Of a stretch of DNA of 23,924 nt, positions 8,921 to 18,354 are shown piece by piece. The notes beneath the pieces are model-generated. The model was not told the DNA's origin. It worked only from the letters and a program-made list of their open reading frames with translations, and made no database searches. How positions within the stretch are numbered: the stretch's first letter is position 1; every line of letters begins with the position of its first letter. Source of the DNA: Multifurca ochricompacta (Eukaryota > Basidiomycota > Agaricomycetes > Russulales > Russulaceae). A program made the translations under genes and the position numbers. Location: contig WTXG01000428.1 of the NCBI GenBank assembly GCA_022496185.1, positions 1 to 23,924 on the forward strand, read 5' to 3'.

Positions 8921-9596
8921 TTTTTTTTTTTTTTTTTTTGAACTCAAGTTTATTGATGCACTTGTGGGACTCAGCCCAATCGCGTGGCTACATCAGGGTA
9001 CAATGTAACTACTGTAGGGAAGAACAGGAGATGCCATGTCTACTGGGACATGCTATGTGGAAAACTCAAAGAGAAAAACCAGGGTAATAATGTACGTGGA
9101 GAGGCCGTCCAAGAAAGAGACTGTTCAAAGTAAGGAAAACTTACTAAGTCCAAAACCTAGTCTGTCCCCATCAAGGGGGTTCGCAAGGCCTGTGGGTGTG
9201 GATGGGCTTGAAGAAAGCCCCTGATTTCTGGATAAACTCCAGAAGCTGAGTGACTCTGGCGCGATTGTTGAAAATCTGTGGCCAGGTGAGCTTGTCAAAG
9301 AGCGAGCCAGGGTCCATGTTGCATTCCGTCCATGTTTGGGTGTGTAATGGACAATCTAAGGCGATGTGAGCAAAGGTTGCAGGGGTGACACTGTTGCAGT
9401 GACAGAGGCGATCAGCCTCTGGATGGGAGGAGAAGAATTGCTCATGGTACTCTGCAATGAATGCATGGCCTGTAGCCAGCTGGAAGGCAGTGGAGATCAT
9501 ATGTTGAGTGAAGGGGTTGTCTTTGTGCTTGGCGGTCACCATGGCCCAAAGGGGGTGGTTGCCACCAGTAGGAGGACCCTGGATGGAGATGTCATA
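8921..9596 (-). pseudogene. LINE L2 3' segment: Pol C terminus, 3' UTR and poly(A)
   Basis: A run of 19 T at 8921-8939 is the poly(A) tail of a minus-strand LINE, preceded by ATCAATAAA. The 3' UTR matches that of L1. Upstream on the minus strand (9596 to 9171) the frame reads SIQGPPTGGNHPLW, HMISTAFQLATGHAFIAEYH, the finger LCHCNSVTPATFAHIALDC and LTWPQIFNNRARVTQLLEF, ending PCEPP before TGA 9171-9173. L1 continues four to five residues further, so the last residues may be lost. Element B interrupts the frame at the YD-IS junction; the 5' continuation is at 17082-17400. Confidence 0.88.
9592..9596. repeat. Target-site duplication TCATA of element B (left copy)
   Basis: TCATA lies directly left of TGTTACG at 9597, and an identical TCATA (17077-17081) directly follows CGTAACA at 17076. 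Deleting B and one copy rejoins LINE L2 as KAYD-ISIQGPPTGG, parallel to KAYSISILGPPTG in L1. This fixes the element's ends to the base. Confidence 0.95.
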
Positions 9597-10177
9597 TGTT
9601 ACGTCTGGTGCAGGACGTTCCACACGACTTGTGTGACAGCTCGATTTACGAAGTCAGGTAAGAAACCAATAAGGCTTCTTGGAGTTCGGGTGAGATGAGT
9701 CAAAGTCAAAAGGGCTGTTCCTTAAGACGATGTTGAACAGGAAGTACCAGAAGTACTGAGACGAAGGAGTTAAAGGATCAAAGGGGGATGTCCAGAAGAC
9801 AGGCACCAATGTATTCAATAAGTTGAGTCTGAGCTCTACAGTGTAAGCTACAGTGGACTTATATACGTAAGGAAGTGGGCGTCTATCGATAAGGAATCGC
9901 GGAGTCAAGTGGGCCCAAATATCTGAAAGCGGAGGGCGTAAAGCCTGGCTTCTACTGATAGGGAATTAAGTAAGTGTCCGGTTGTATGATAAGGCGATAA
10001 GTGATAAGCAATGATAAGGGTACGCAAACATAGGTAAACAGACAAGTCACGGGGATGGTCGGAGGGCATGTGACGGGTCCCACGATGGAGACGTGATCAT
10101 ATAGTGAAGTGTAGGTGGCTGGGAGGGTTCGTTGCTGGGCAGGAAGAAGAAAACAGGAACAGATGGGGTTCGTAACA
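9597..10177 (-). repeat. 3' LTR of element B (581 bp)
   Basis: It starts TGTTACGTCTGG and ends GGGGTTCGTAACA. It lies downstream of ORF3 and the polypurine tract on the minus strand. The TTATATA box is near 9858 and the R-start word (AAGTTGAGTCT on plus) at 9820-9830. It would supply 3' end formation for the element. Confidence 0.95.
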
Positions 10178-10180
10178 TCA

Positions 10181-10191
10181 CCCCCTCTTCT
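10181..10191 (-). other. Polypurine tract of element B
   Basis: The minus-strand AGAAGAGGGGG followed by TGA abuts the 3' LTR, where the RNase-H-resistant primer for plus-strand DNA synthesis is expected. The same tract adjoins the 3' LTRs of F (17982-17992) and G (18951-18961, AGGAGAGGGGG). Confidence 0.8.
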
Positions 10192-10208
10192 GGTTCTAGC
10201 AGTCCTGG

Positions 10209-11441
10209 CTAGAAATGACTCGTACCGTCATCATCCTGCACCAGCTCCAAGTAGTCATCGGCTACATTACGATCGTCTTCCCTATATGACTCCAACTCCT
10301 GTGGACACGCGTGGGTGCAAAGGAAGCCGTACAGGCCGTGCTGACCACATGCGCAGCATAGATCGTAGACAGGGCAATTGAGTTCTCGATGCCCAGCATT
10401 GTGACGAAGGCACTTGCCACACCAACCTGAGGGGTTGTTGATCGTCGGGGCCACCCCTACGCGTCGGAAGATGCAATGTCGGCTCCAGTGGAGATTGCTA
10501 CAGCAATGTCGACACCATTTGCGATTGAGGGGGCAGTTCCAGCTGATGTGGTACTTGCTGTCGCAATGCCAGCAAGTCTCTCCACGGGGGTTTTCATGTA
10601 ACCATGGCATCTCAAGTTGGCTCGGCAGCAGTGTTGGGGCAGCACCCAGGGTTCGAGGGGGGAGGGGTTGCGCATAGGTGTCGGCGTACCTTTCAGCAAT
10701 TGTTTGATACGCATCCCCTGCTTCTAATCTCTTTCTAATCTCCACAATCTCCTGTTCCAGCTGGAACATCCCATTGGTCAGCCTCGCCATCATCTTCGCA
10801 TGTTCCTTATATTGTTGGTTCAATGTCCTCCGCAGGGTAATGTTCTTCCACAGCCTTACGACTTCTGCTTTCAGGCGTGGAAGTCTCATATCATTGATTA
10901 CCTTGTTGATTGCGAAGGCGCGACAATCTTCCGTGGAGAGATGACCCAGCTGTTCATCAGTTAGCGTGTGATGAAGCTGGCCGGTGTACCTTTCCTCCAA
11001 GTAGATGGGAGCCCCATAAATGGGTCTGTCTTTCTTCATGCATCCTGCCACATCTATTCCCCCATTAGTGTAATAGATATACTTCGCAACAGCCATAGTG
11101 CCGTCGGCCATTGTGATCTCCAATGGGTAGTACATCGACGAATTGGGATTGTTGGGGATGAAGGGGAACTCGGGGGCTTCATCGTCGACTTCCCCGTTGA
11201 GCAAGTCGTTGGGGTGGGGCTCTTCACAGTGGGTGAAATCGTCATTCAGGTTTGGGGATTGAGTCTTGACATGGGCTTCCGCAACTTCGTAGTCAATGGG
11301 AGAGGAGGGGCGAGTGGAGGGATGGGCGGATGGGAAATTCTCGACAACTACAACAGAGGCGGTGAAAGCATCAATGGTGGCGTTGGCAGTGACAAAAGAC
11401 ATGATGGATTGGATAGTGTTAGAACGTTGCTGGGGGAGCAT
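10209..11441 (-). CDS. ORF3 of element B: zinc-knuckle coiled-coil protein, function unknown
   Basis: The 410-residue ORF lies between pol and the polypurine tract. I chose the ATG at 11441 because MLPQQR aligns with the start of the copy in G; the frame is open a further 41 codons upstream, overlapping pol. The N-terminal half is acidic and Pro/Ser-rich, then comes EFPFIPNNPNSS, a charged helical stretch (about residues 180-260) suggesting a coiled coil, then CWHCDSKYHISWNC, CRHCCSNLHWSRHC, CGKCLRHNAGHRELNC and a fourth Cys/His cluster ending CTHAC. It ends in the acidic tail VADDYLELVQDDDG. The first two are canonical CX2CX4HX4C knuckles, so nucleic-acid binding is likely. It is not Gag and shows no transmembrane segment, so an Env role is unlikely. 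No stop interrupts it, unlike gag and pol of the same copy. Confidence 0.85.
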   Translation of the reverse strand: MLPQQRSNTIQSIMSFVTANATIDAFTASVVVVENFPSAHPSTRPSSPIDYEVAEAHVKTQSPNLNDDFTHCEEPHPNDLLNGEVDDEAPEFPFIPNNPNSSMYYPLEITMADGTMAVAKYIYYTNGGIDVAGCMKKDRPIYGAPIYLEERYTGQLHHTLTDEQLGHLSTEDCRAFAINKVINDMRLPRLKAEVVRLWKNITLRRTLNQQYKEHAKMMARLTNGMFQLEQEIVEIRKRLEAGDAYQTIAERYADTYAQPLPPRTLGAAPTLLPSQLEMPWLHENPRGETCWHCDSKYHISWNCPLNRKWCRHCCSNLHWSRHCIFRRVGVAPTINNPSGWCGKCLRHNAGHRELNCPVYDLCCACGQHGLYGFLCTHACPQELESYREDDRNVADDYLELVQDDDGTSHF

Positions 11442-11479
11442 GTACTGGGGAATTCGATGGGGTCTGGGGTTGCTCCCTT

Positions 11480-14400
11480 TTAACTGTTTTTGGGCGCTTC
11501 TGGATGCCGGGTATGAAACTCCGCAATAAGGACTGGGGCAAAGATATCTCTGGCTGGTTCCCATGAATTGTCAGAGGCTGGGAATCCTTTCCATTTGACT
11601 AGGTAATACAGCTTGCGCCCTCGGCCTTGTTGCTTTGAGTCCAGAATGCGTTCTACTTCCCACTCCTCTTCTCTGTTGATAAGGTCAGGTGGGGGTCTTG
11701 GGAAGTTCTCCCCATGCAGGGGTGTTTCCTTGTAAGGTGTCAACAGCTTGGCGTGGAAGACTGGGTGGATGCGCCATGTGGGAGGAAGTTTGAGTTCATA
11801 TGACACATCCGACAACTTCCTTGTTATCTTGAAGGGTCCGTGACGTTGGGGCGCTAATTTGGCCGTGGGATGTGATGTGTGAATGTTCTTCCCTTCCAAC
11901 CATACCAGGTCATTGGTCCGATAAGGTGTGAACCTCAAAGGTCTTTCCGCCAGGGTCCTTTGCGCCTTCAACAGATTCTCATTGGCCGATTTCCGGATCT
12001 CTTCCCATTGGCTGATACGCTGTGTGGCTGACGGGACATTTGTTGGCTTTCCGGTCCATGTGGCTCAGGGCGTCCATCCCATGATAAGTGAGAATGGAGA
12101 GTTTTTTGTGGTACCATTGGGCCAGGAGTTGTGTGCAAATTCTGCTGTTGCAAGCCAGTCAGCCCAATCGTCCTGTCGTCCATTACACCAGAACTGAAGA
12201 TATTGTTCAAGCCACTGGTTCATTTGTTCTGATTGTCCATCTGTTTGTGGATGATAGGCCATCAAAATGTTTTGGGTAATGTTCAGCATTTTGCAAAGTG
12301 CCCTGGCAAATGTGGATGTGAAACATGGGTCGCGGTCTGAGATGATCTTCTCAGGGAGGCTGTAGTGTCTGTAGATGTGATCTAGGTAAAGCTTGGCTAC
12401 TCCCTCTGCCGTGATGGATTCGTTGCAGGGTATGAACAGGGCCGCTTTTGAGCAATCATGGTCAGTGATGGTCAGGATTGAGTCGAAGCCTCTGGAAGTG
12501 GGGAGTTTAACAATGAAGTCCATGGCAATAGTCTGGAATGGTTGTGAGGTCGTTGGTGTAATTGGGAATGGTGCCAGTGGATGTGGGTGCGTATTCACTT
12601 TGTTGGCCTGGCAATCTGCGCATCCCTTCACGTATTCCTCTACGTCCTTTTTCATGTTCGGCCACCAGTAGTCTCGTTTGGCAAGAGTGTAGGTATTAGC
12701 GATGCCTGGATGTCCCACCAAGGGGAGGTCGTGGTGAAAATGGATCACCCCCCTCTTAATGTTGTCGCCACTGGTAACAACGAGTTGATCCCCATCCTTC
12801 CACCATAGGCCGTCAATTTTCTTTAGGTTATGTGCTTCTGCCCATGTTTCGCACAGTCGTTGATTCATGTTTTGCAACACCTGGGCCCATAGATCCATGT
12901 CGTGAAGGCTGATGATGGCCGTCCTTGCAAAAACTTCCTCCGGGAGCACTGTAACATCATTGTTGTCTTCTGCACCATTATGCAGATCGGGCCGTCGCAA
13001 CAGGGCATCTGCTCGTGCATTGCGGCTCCCTGCAATGTGCTTCAGGACGAAGTTGTACTCTTCCAACTCTAGAACTTCACGGGCAACGCGTCGGCTGATC
13101 TTATGGGGTTCCTTCCAATAGAGCAAGTTGGAGTGATCAGTATAAATGATGGTTTTATGAGGGGTTCCTGCTAGGTATGGTCGCCAGTGTCGCAATGCTT
13201 TTACTATGGCTAATAACTCTCTGTCCCAAATGTCATAATTCCATTCTGCTGGCAAAAACGTTTCCGAATAAAAGGTGACCAGGTGAAGGAGTCCCACCGC
13301 GTCCCGCTGATTCAGCACGGCACCATTGGTGAAGTGAGATGCATCCACTTCAAGTTCAAAAGGTTTCTGCAGATCCGGTTGTAGAAGGACCAGTTCTGTG
13401 GCAATGATGTCGCGAATCTGTTCAAAAGCCTTTTGTTGTTCTTCGGTCCAATGCCAGGGGACTTCTTTCTTCAGTAATCCATTGAGTGGTTGGGCGATCC
13501 CTGAGAATCCCCGGACGAAACATCGATAAAAGTTACAGAAACCAATGAAGGACCGCACGTCCTTGACACATGTGGGCACTGGCCACTCCCAGATTCCTTG
13601 TACCTTTACTGGGTCCATCCGGACCTGTCCTCCCTCCAAGATGACTCCTAGATATTCTACACTTGACTGTTCGAATGAGCATTTGGCAGGTTTAAGGTAC
13701 AGGTCATGTTCACACAGGATGTCCAACACTTGATGTACTCATTCTCGATGATGGGTCAGATTGTTTGTTGTGGCAACCAATATATCATCCATATAAACCA
13801 CCACTTCGCCGGTAAGGATGAGGTCACAGAAAATGTGATTCATCATTGATTGGAAAGTAGCAGGCGAGTTGGTGAGGCCAAAGAACATAACATTCGGTTC
13901 AAAGAGCCCTTGATTGGTTTTGAAAGCTGCTTTACATTGGTCTCCTTCCTTGATCCGAATGTTATTGTAACCCCAGCGGACATCCATTTTAGAGAACAGG
14001 GATTTATCTCTCATAGTGTCAATGAGTTCCGATATGAGTGGCAGGGGGTAGGCATTCTTTACAGTGTAGGTGTTTATCCGTCGGTAGTCCTGAACTGGTC
14101 GAAGTTTGCCATCTTTCTTCTTGATGAAGAAGAATGGCGACATGTATGGTGATTTCGATGGACGAATATACCCCTTTGCAAGATGTTCCTCGAGGAATGC
14201 CGTGAGCGCCATCTGTTCTGCTTGTGACAATGGATAGATTTTACAGTCAATTGCCAGTGGGGTGTCAGGTACGAAGTCAATGGCATGATCCCATGGTCGT
14301 ACAGGTGGGAAACGTTGAGATTCCTCCTCAGAGAAGACCTTCCAATGTTGATGATATTCTCGTGGCACTACCTCTTCAAAAGTCCTTTCTGTATGTCCCT

Positions 14401-14962
14401 CCACTGCCTTCTGTGCGAGCTCTGATGCCTTGGTAGCGAAACAATAACCTGGGTCTTCATTCTTTTCTTCTACCCTGCGTACTGCTGAATGTCGAACGGC
14501 ATAGTCATATCCTATCGACGTGATGAGAACGGGATAGAAGTCTTTGTCCATAGTTGCATCACTCCAATTGATCCTTGGTTCAAAGGCAGCAAGCCAGGGA
14601 TATCCCAAAACCAAATCTTCTTCGCCTAGATTGGTGACTAGGAAGCGGATGACTTTTGTCCTCTCCCCTACTTGGACATTAAGATCGGTGTAATGTGTGA
14701 TCTTTCCTGCTTGATTGGCAGTCCCGTCAATATTCCAGATATTTTTTTCCTGGGGGAGTGCCAGCATCCCTAGTCCCATGGTCTTTGCCATCTGTGGACT
14801 AATAAAGTTGTCTGTGGCTCCTGAGTCAATCAGGATGTCACGATTGGCCATCCTCTGTGTAGTCTTGAAATGTACTGGTATTTTCAAAGACTTGAAGCGA
14901 CTAGTATACACAGAGGTTACATGTAGTGCTTGTGCCCAGGCCGATGGGTTTGAGCCAATCAA
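11480..14962 (-). pseudogene. pol of element B: two premature TGA codons
   Basis: The frame has 1,161 codons including the stop, exactly the length of the intact Pol of G, with no frameshift. It encodes in order the protease (LIDSGATDNFIS), RT (VVYMDDILVA), RNase H (LEVDASHFTNG), integrase (HPGIANTYTLAKRDYWWP with CADC; MDF, SDRD, DGQSEQ) and a C-terminal chromodomain (EEWEVERILD...YYLVKWKGF...SWEP). TGA replaces codon 408 (13741-13739; CGA in G) just after RT motif YMDD, and codon 966 (12067-12065; CGC in G) after the integrase core. RNase H starts with ALLRRP where G has ALSRRP. It would be expressed by -1 frameshifting from gag. Confidence 0.92.
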
Positions 14963-16476
14963 AAATCCTTTTTGGCAAATGCCTTTTCTACTAAAATGGC
15001 TTGTACTTCCTCACTTTCCTTCATCATATTGGCCCATATTTCCTGTGCCTTTTCTTCTTTTGTTGGTGTTTTCTTTTCAACGGTCGGTGGGTTGTTACGT
15101 ATGGGGGTGGTTGTAGCTTTGGCCACTCATGACCCCTTCTTCGGACATTCCCTCAACATATGTCCTTGTGCTTTGCATCGAAAGCACCTGCCTTCCTTCA
15201 TCAACGTTTGTCACTCATCTTCAGTGAGCATAGCTCTCGCTCGGGTTCTATCGGCCGAGGTGTCCATGGCGTTTGGGTCGCGTTGGGAGGTATGTATGGG
15301 TTTGACCCCGAAGGCGGCTTTCCACTGGTCATGAGTCCTTCCCTTCTTCATGTCGACCCCAAAGCGCATTTGGAAGTCAAGATAGTCCTGCTGCTGTCAT
15401 CAAGCAGCATCAACCCAGGTATCCCAGTCGTCAGGGTGGTGGAACTGGATGATATTCTTTACCAATGGGTTGGGTAACCCCTGGGAGAAGAGGTCTAGTG
15501 TCGCCTCCTCATCCGTATCGTAGCCGGCCCTGTTAGCCAAGCTTCGGAACTTCGCCACATAGGCATCCAGTTCTCCCTTCTCCATTTTTAGGGCTTTCAA
15601 CTCTCGAGCAGCCTTCTGCTTGGCCTGCCCATCTGTAAACGCATCTTTGAATTTCTGGGCGATGGTTTCCCAAAGGCCTTCACTAGTGGTACGACGACCA
15701 CTCTCAATCTGTTCATTCAGCCACTCCAGCTGTTCCATTGTCCAGTCGTCCACGGCTTCCCCTCTGATCAGCGATAGGAAAAGGTTGGCACACTGGAAGG
15801 GGTTGATAATTTGAGGGACGTCATGATTGAAGTTTTTGAATGTCGTGAACTCCAACATAAACTTTTTGCTTTGTGATCGGTCTCCTGTGAACATCTGTGG
15901 TAGTACACCTGACAGTCGTCCTGAGGGTGGGGGAATGTTGGGTGGTAGCATGGCAGGTGGTGGGGGAGGAGGAGGAGGAGCCAGGTCAGGAAGCTGGGCA
16001 GCGATGGTGGACATGTTCTGATAAAACGGGGTGACAGTATCGGAGGATTGTATAGAGATCTGGGGAGTTGTCAAAGCAGGGGCTCTGATCGTGACAACTG
16101 CGGGTGCAACTGGGGATGTAGTCAACGCTAATACCAGTGCTTCTTCACTGTGTTCTTCTACGTACTCTTCTGGCTCAGAGTCCGTGACAATGGCCGGGGG
16201 GTTCTCCCTCCACGGTCCTAATCCAAATTCAGGTGGGGCGGGCCCTGTAGTGACCCAAGAGTGTCGGCTATCTGAGTATCGGATACGATACCAAACTCTT
16301 TTCTCGTTATCGTATTCTACCGGTTGGTATCTTCCGTCGTGATAGACGTAGTATCCAAACTCGGACTCAAAGTCTTTCCAGGTGGCAGAGCCAAGTACTT
16401 GTTGTGAAAGGTCAGGCTTGTCCCTGCGTTCGATGGGTTCTTCTTTAAAGAGGGTCTGACTGTGGCTGGAAGCCAC
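14959..16476 (-). pseudogene. gag of element B: four premature TGA codons
   Basis: Colinear frame of 506 codons. The N-terminal 150 residues (EFGYYVYHDGRYQPVEYDNE, PPEFGLGPWRENPP) precede MSTIAAQLPDLAPPPPPPPP, then the capsid-like part with KKFMLEFTTFKNFNHDVPQ and EGLWETIAQKFKDAFTDGQA, DLFSQGLPNPLVKNI, and a canonical CCHC knuckle CFRCKAQGHMLREC at codons 431-444 that would bind genomic RNA. TGA occurs at codons 359, 360, 422 and 450 (15402-15400, 15399-15397, 15213-15211, 15129-15127). At codon 450 the G copy has CGA. The frame opens with GTG; no in-frame ATG precedes codon ~155. It overlaps pol by the frameshift site. Confidence 0.9.
14962..14968 (-). other. Putative -1 frameshift heptamer GGATTTT (element B)
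   Basis: Gag reads AAA AAG GAT TTT TGA; pol reads TTT TTG ATT GGC from the -1 frame. The zero-frame register G GAT TTT is the same as in elements C and G, and the gag stop follows immediately. Confidence 0.65.
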
Positions 16477-16482
16477 GATGAG

Positions 16483-16493
16483 AGACTCGACTT
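16483..16493 (-). other. Primer binding site of element B (self-priming type)
   Basis: The minus-strand AAGTCGAGTCT begins two bases inside the 5' LTR. It is the reverse complement of AGACTCGACTT, which occurs in the LTRs of F, G and D at the predicted RNA 5' end; B's own LTRs have AGACTCAACTT (one CpG-type change). I see no tRNA 3'-end match starting TGG, the usual tRNA-primed signature. Confidence 0.7.
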
Positions 16494-16495
16494 GA

Positions 16496-17076
16496 TGTTA
16501 CGTCCGGTGCAGGACGTTCCACACGACTTGTGTGACAGCTCGATTTACGAAGTCAGGTAAGAAACCAATAAGGCTTCTTGGAGTTCGGGTGAGATGAGTC
16601 AAAGTCAAAAGGGCTGTTCCTTAAGACGATGTTGAATGGGAAGTACCAGAAGTACTGAGACGAAGGAGTTAAAGGATCAAAGGGGGATGTCCAGAAGACA
16701 GGCACCGATGTATTCAATAAGTTGAGTCTGAGCTCTACAGTGTAAGCTACAGTGGACTTATATACATAAGGAAGCAGGTGTCTATCGATAAGGAATCGCG
16801 GAGTCAAGTGGGCCCAAATATCTGAAAGCAGAGGGCGTAAAGCCTGGCTTCTACTGATAGGGAATTAAGTAAGTGTCCAGTTGTATGATAAGGCAATAAG
16901 CGATAAGCAATGATAAGGGTACGCAAACATAGGTAAACAGACAAGTCATGGGGATGGTTGGAGGGCATGTGACGGGTCCCACGATGGAGACATGATCATA
17001 TAGTGAAGTGTAGGTGGCTGGGAGGGTTCGTCGCTGGGCAGGAAGAAGAAAACGGGAACAGATGGGGTTCGTAACA
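16496..17076 (-). repeat. 5' LTR of element B (581 bp), with promoter
   Basis: It starts TGTTACGTCCGG and ends GGGGTTCGTAACA, followed by TSD TCATA. As the upstream LTR of a minus-strand element it should carry the promoter: TATATAAG on the minus strand at 16764-16757, and about 30 bases downstream AGACTCAACTT (16729-16719), taken as the start of R. It is the same length as its partner with no indels. Confidence 0.94.
16757..16764 (-). promoter_or_regulatory. TATA box of the element B 5' LTR
   Basis: TATATAAG on the minus strand, 28 bases before the AGACTC word that pairs with the PBS. The spacing suits a TATA-directed start at or next to AGACTC. Every LTR in the window keeps the same TATA/AGACTC spacing. 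Confidence 0.65.
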
Positions 17077-17081
17077 TCATA

Positions 17082-17400
17082 GGCTTTGTGGCCAGCCTGG
17101 GACTCAGCATCAAGGGAGCAGGAGCAGAGCCATTCCACATGCCAGTTGTCATAGGTGTGGAGGCAGGACAGCACTCACCACTGCAGGGGGGAAGGGGGCT
17201 CATCAAGGTTGCCTGGGTTGTGCAGGTGTTGTGTGCGGTCAGTGGCCTTAGGAGCCAGTGAGGACACACGGTAGCATGGGGAGGGTGGACACCACATGAA
17301 TGTGACATCCAGAAGGGGGTGATCTACAAGGAGCTTAGCCAGTGCTTTGTGAAGTAAAACAAAGTCACCAGTAAAGCGATGTGGATCACGTGTGTGGAGC
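17082..17400 (-). pseudogene. LINE L2 5' segment: RNase H part of Pol
   Basis: From 17400 leftward on the minus strand the frame reads DPHRFTGDFVLLHKALAKLL, DVTFMWCPPSPCYRVSSLAP, then PPSPLQW, a TGA at 17177-17175, VLSCLHTYDNWHVEWLC and HKAYD. It aligns throughout with L1 (4480-4780). After excision of element B it continues in frame at 9596. The 5' part of L2 is cut at 17401 by element F and is not visible. Confidence 0.85.
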
Positions 17401-17978
17401 TGTTACGTCCGGTGTGAGACGTTCTGCACGACTTGTGCAACAGCGTTGTACGTGTGTTCAGATAAGAGGTCAATAAGGCCTCTTGGAGTTTAAGATGAAT
17501 GAGTCAAAGCCAACGGGGCTGCTCCCGAGTGACAATGTTGAGCGGAAGGTGCCAAAAGCACTGAGACGGTCGAATCAAAGGGTTCAAGGGGAAGTCCAGA
17601 AGACAAACACTGATGTATTCAATAAGTCGAGTCTGAGGTCTACAAGGTAGTTACAGCGGACTTATATACGTAATCGAATGGGCGTCTATAGATAAGATAA
17701 CAGAGTCAAGTGGGCCCGAATATACAAAAGCGGAGGGCGTAAAGCCTGGCTTCTGATAGGGGATTAAGTAAGTGTCCAGTCGTAAAGATAAGGGATAAGA
17801 TAAGAGTCCAAACATAAGTACAGTAACGCAAACATAGACAAAGGCAATCACGGGGAAGGGAGCAGGGCACGTGAGGGATCCCACAATGGAGACGTGATCT
17901 GATAATGTAAAGTAGGCGGTAAGGAGGGGTCGTTGTTGGGTAAGAGAAAGAAAGTCGGAAGAGATGGGGTTCGTAACA
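17401..17978 (-). repeat. 3' LTR of gypsy element F (578 bp)
   Basis: It begins TGTTACGTCCGGTGTGAG and ends GGGGTTCGTAACA, with TATATAAG near 17660 (minus) and AGACTCGACTT at 17634-17624. ORF3 and a polypurine tract (17982-17992) lie to its right, so this is the downstream LTR of a minus-strand element. GGAGC (17396-17400) in LINE L2 should be one TSD copy; the 5' LTR lies outside the window. Confidence 0.92.
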
Positions 17979-18009
17979 TCACCCCCTCTTCTGGTTCTAG
18001 CAGACCCAG

Positions 18010-18354
18010 CTAGAAACGACTTGTACCGTCATCATCCTGTATCAACTCCAAGTAATCGTCGGCTACATTACGGTCATCCATCGTATAGTTTTCCTTGTCC
18101 GAGTCCTGCGGACATTGGTGGGTACAAAGGAACCCATACAGACCGCGCTGACCGCACAGGCGGCACATGTCGTGGATCGGGCAGTCCAACTCGCGGTGCC
18201 CTGAGTTATGGCGGAGGCACTTGCCGCACCATCCCAACAGATTGACGATTGTCGGGGCAGCTCCTATATGGCGGAAGATGCAGGACCGGCTCCAATGGAG
18301 GTTGCTGCGACAATGCCGACACCACTTGCGGTTCAGGGGGCAGTTCCAGCTGAT
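18010..18354 (-). pseudogene. ORF3 of element F, C-terminal fragment cut by element G
   Basis: The minus frame is open from the G insertion at 18354 to the stop at 18010. It encodes ISWNCPLNRKWCRHC, the second and third knuckles (CRHCRSNLHWSRSC; CGKCLRHNSGHRELDC), the fourth cluster CRLCGQRGLYGFLCTHQC, and the acidic tail VADDYLELIQDDDGTSRF. The break falls inside knuckle 1. No premature stop is seen in the 114 codons kept. This third independent copy shows that ORF3 belongs to the family rather than being captured once. Confidence 0.9.

Larger units (their letters stand above)
9597..17076 (-). mobile_element. Full-length Ty3/gypsy chromovirus, element B (7,480 bp)
   Basis: Two 581-bp LTRs with TGTTACG...CGTAACA ends flank, in minus-strand order, PBS, gag (16476-14959), pol (14962-11480), a third ORF (11441-10209) and a polypurine tract. 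A 5-bp TSD TCATA bounds it, inside LINE L2. Gag and pol carry six premature TGA codons and no frameshift, so the copy is nonautonomous now although ORF3 is open. The LTRs differ at 17 of 581 positions by my hand alignment, all transitions in CpG-derived contexts. The complete ends make this the best reference copy in the window. Confidence 0.95.

Noticed and set aside
10209..11441. ORF3 as an Env-like protein (errantivirus analogy from its position after pol).
   Set aside because: No signal peptide, no hydrophobic membrane segment, and Cys/His knuckle motifs instead.
10209..14962. Selection keeping ORF3 of B open while gag and pol carry six stops.
   Set aside because: ORF3 is about one fifth of the coding length, so only one or two stops would be expected there; zero is not significant.
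16553..16807. An 84-codon open frame in the B LTRs with FDFDSSHP-like text, also partly readable in LTR E.
   Set aside because: The matching region of LTR F is shifted and stopped, so the likeness comes from DNA conservation of R-U5 rather than a coding LTR.
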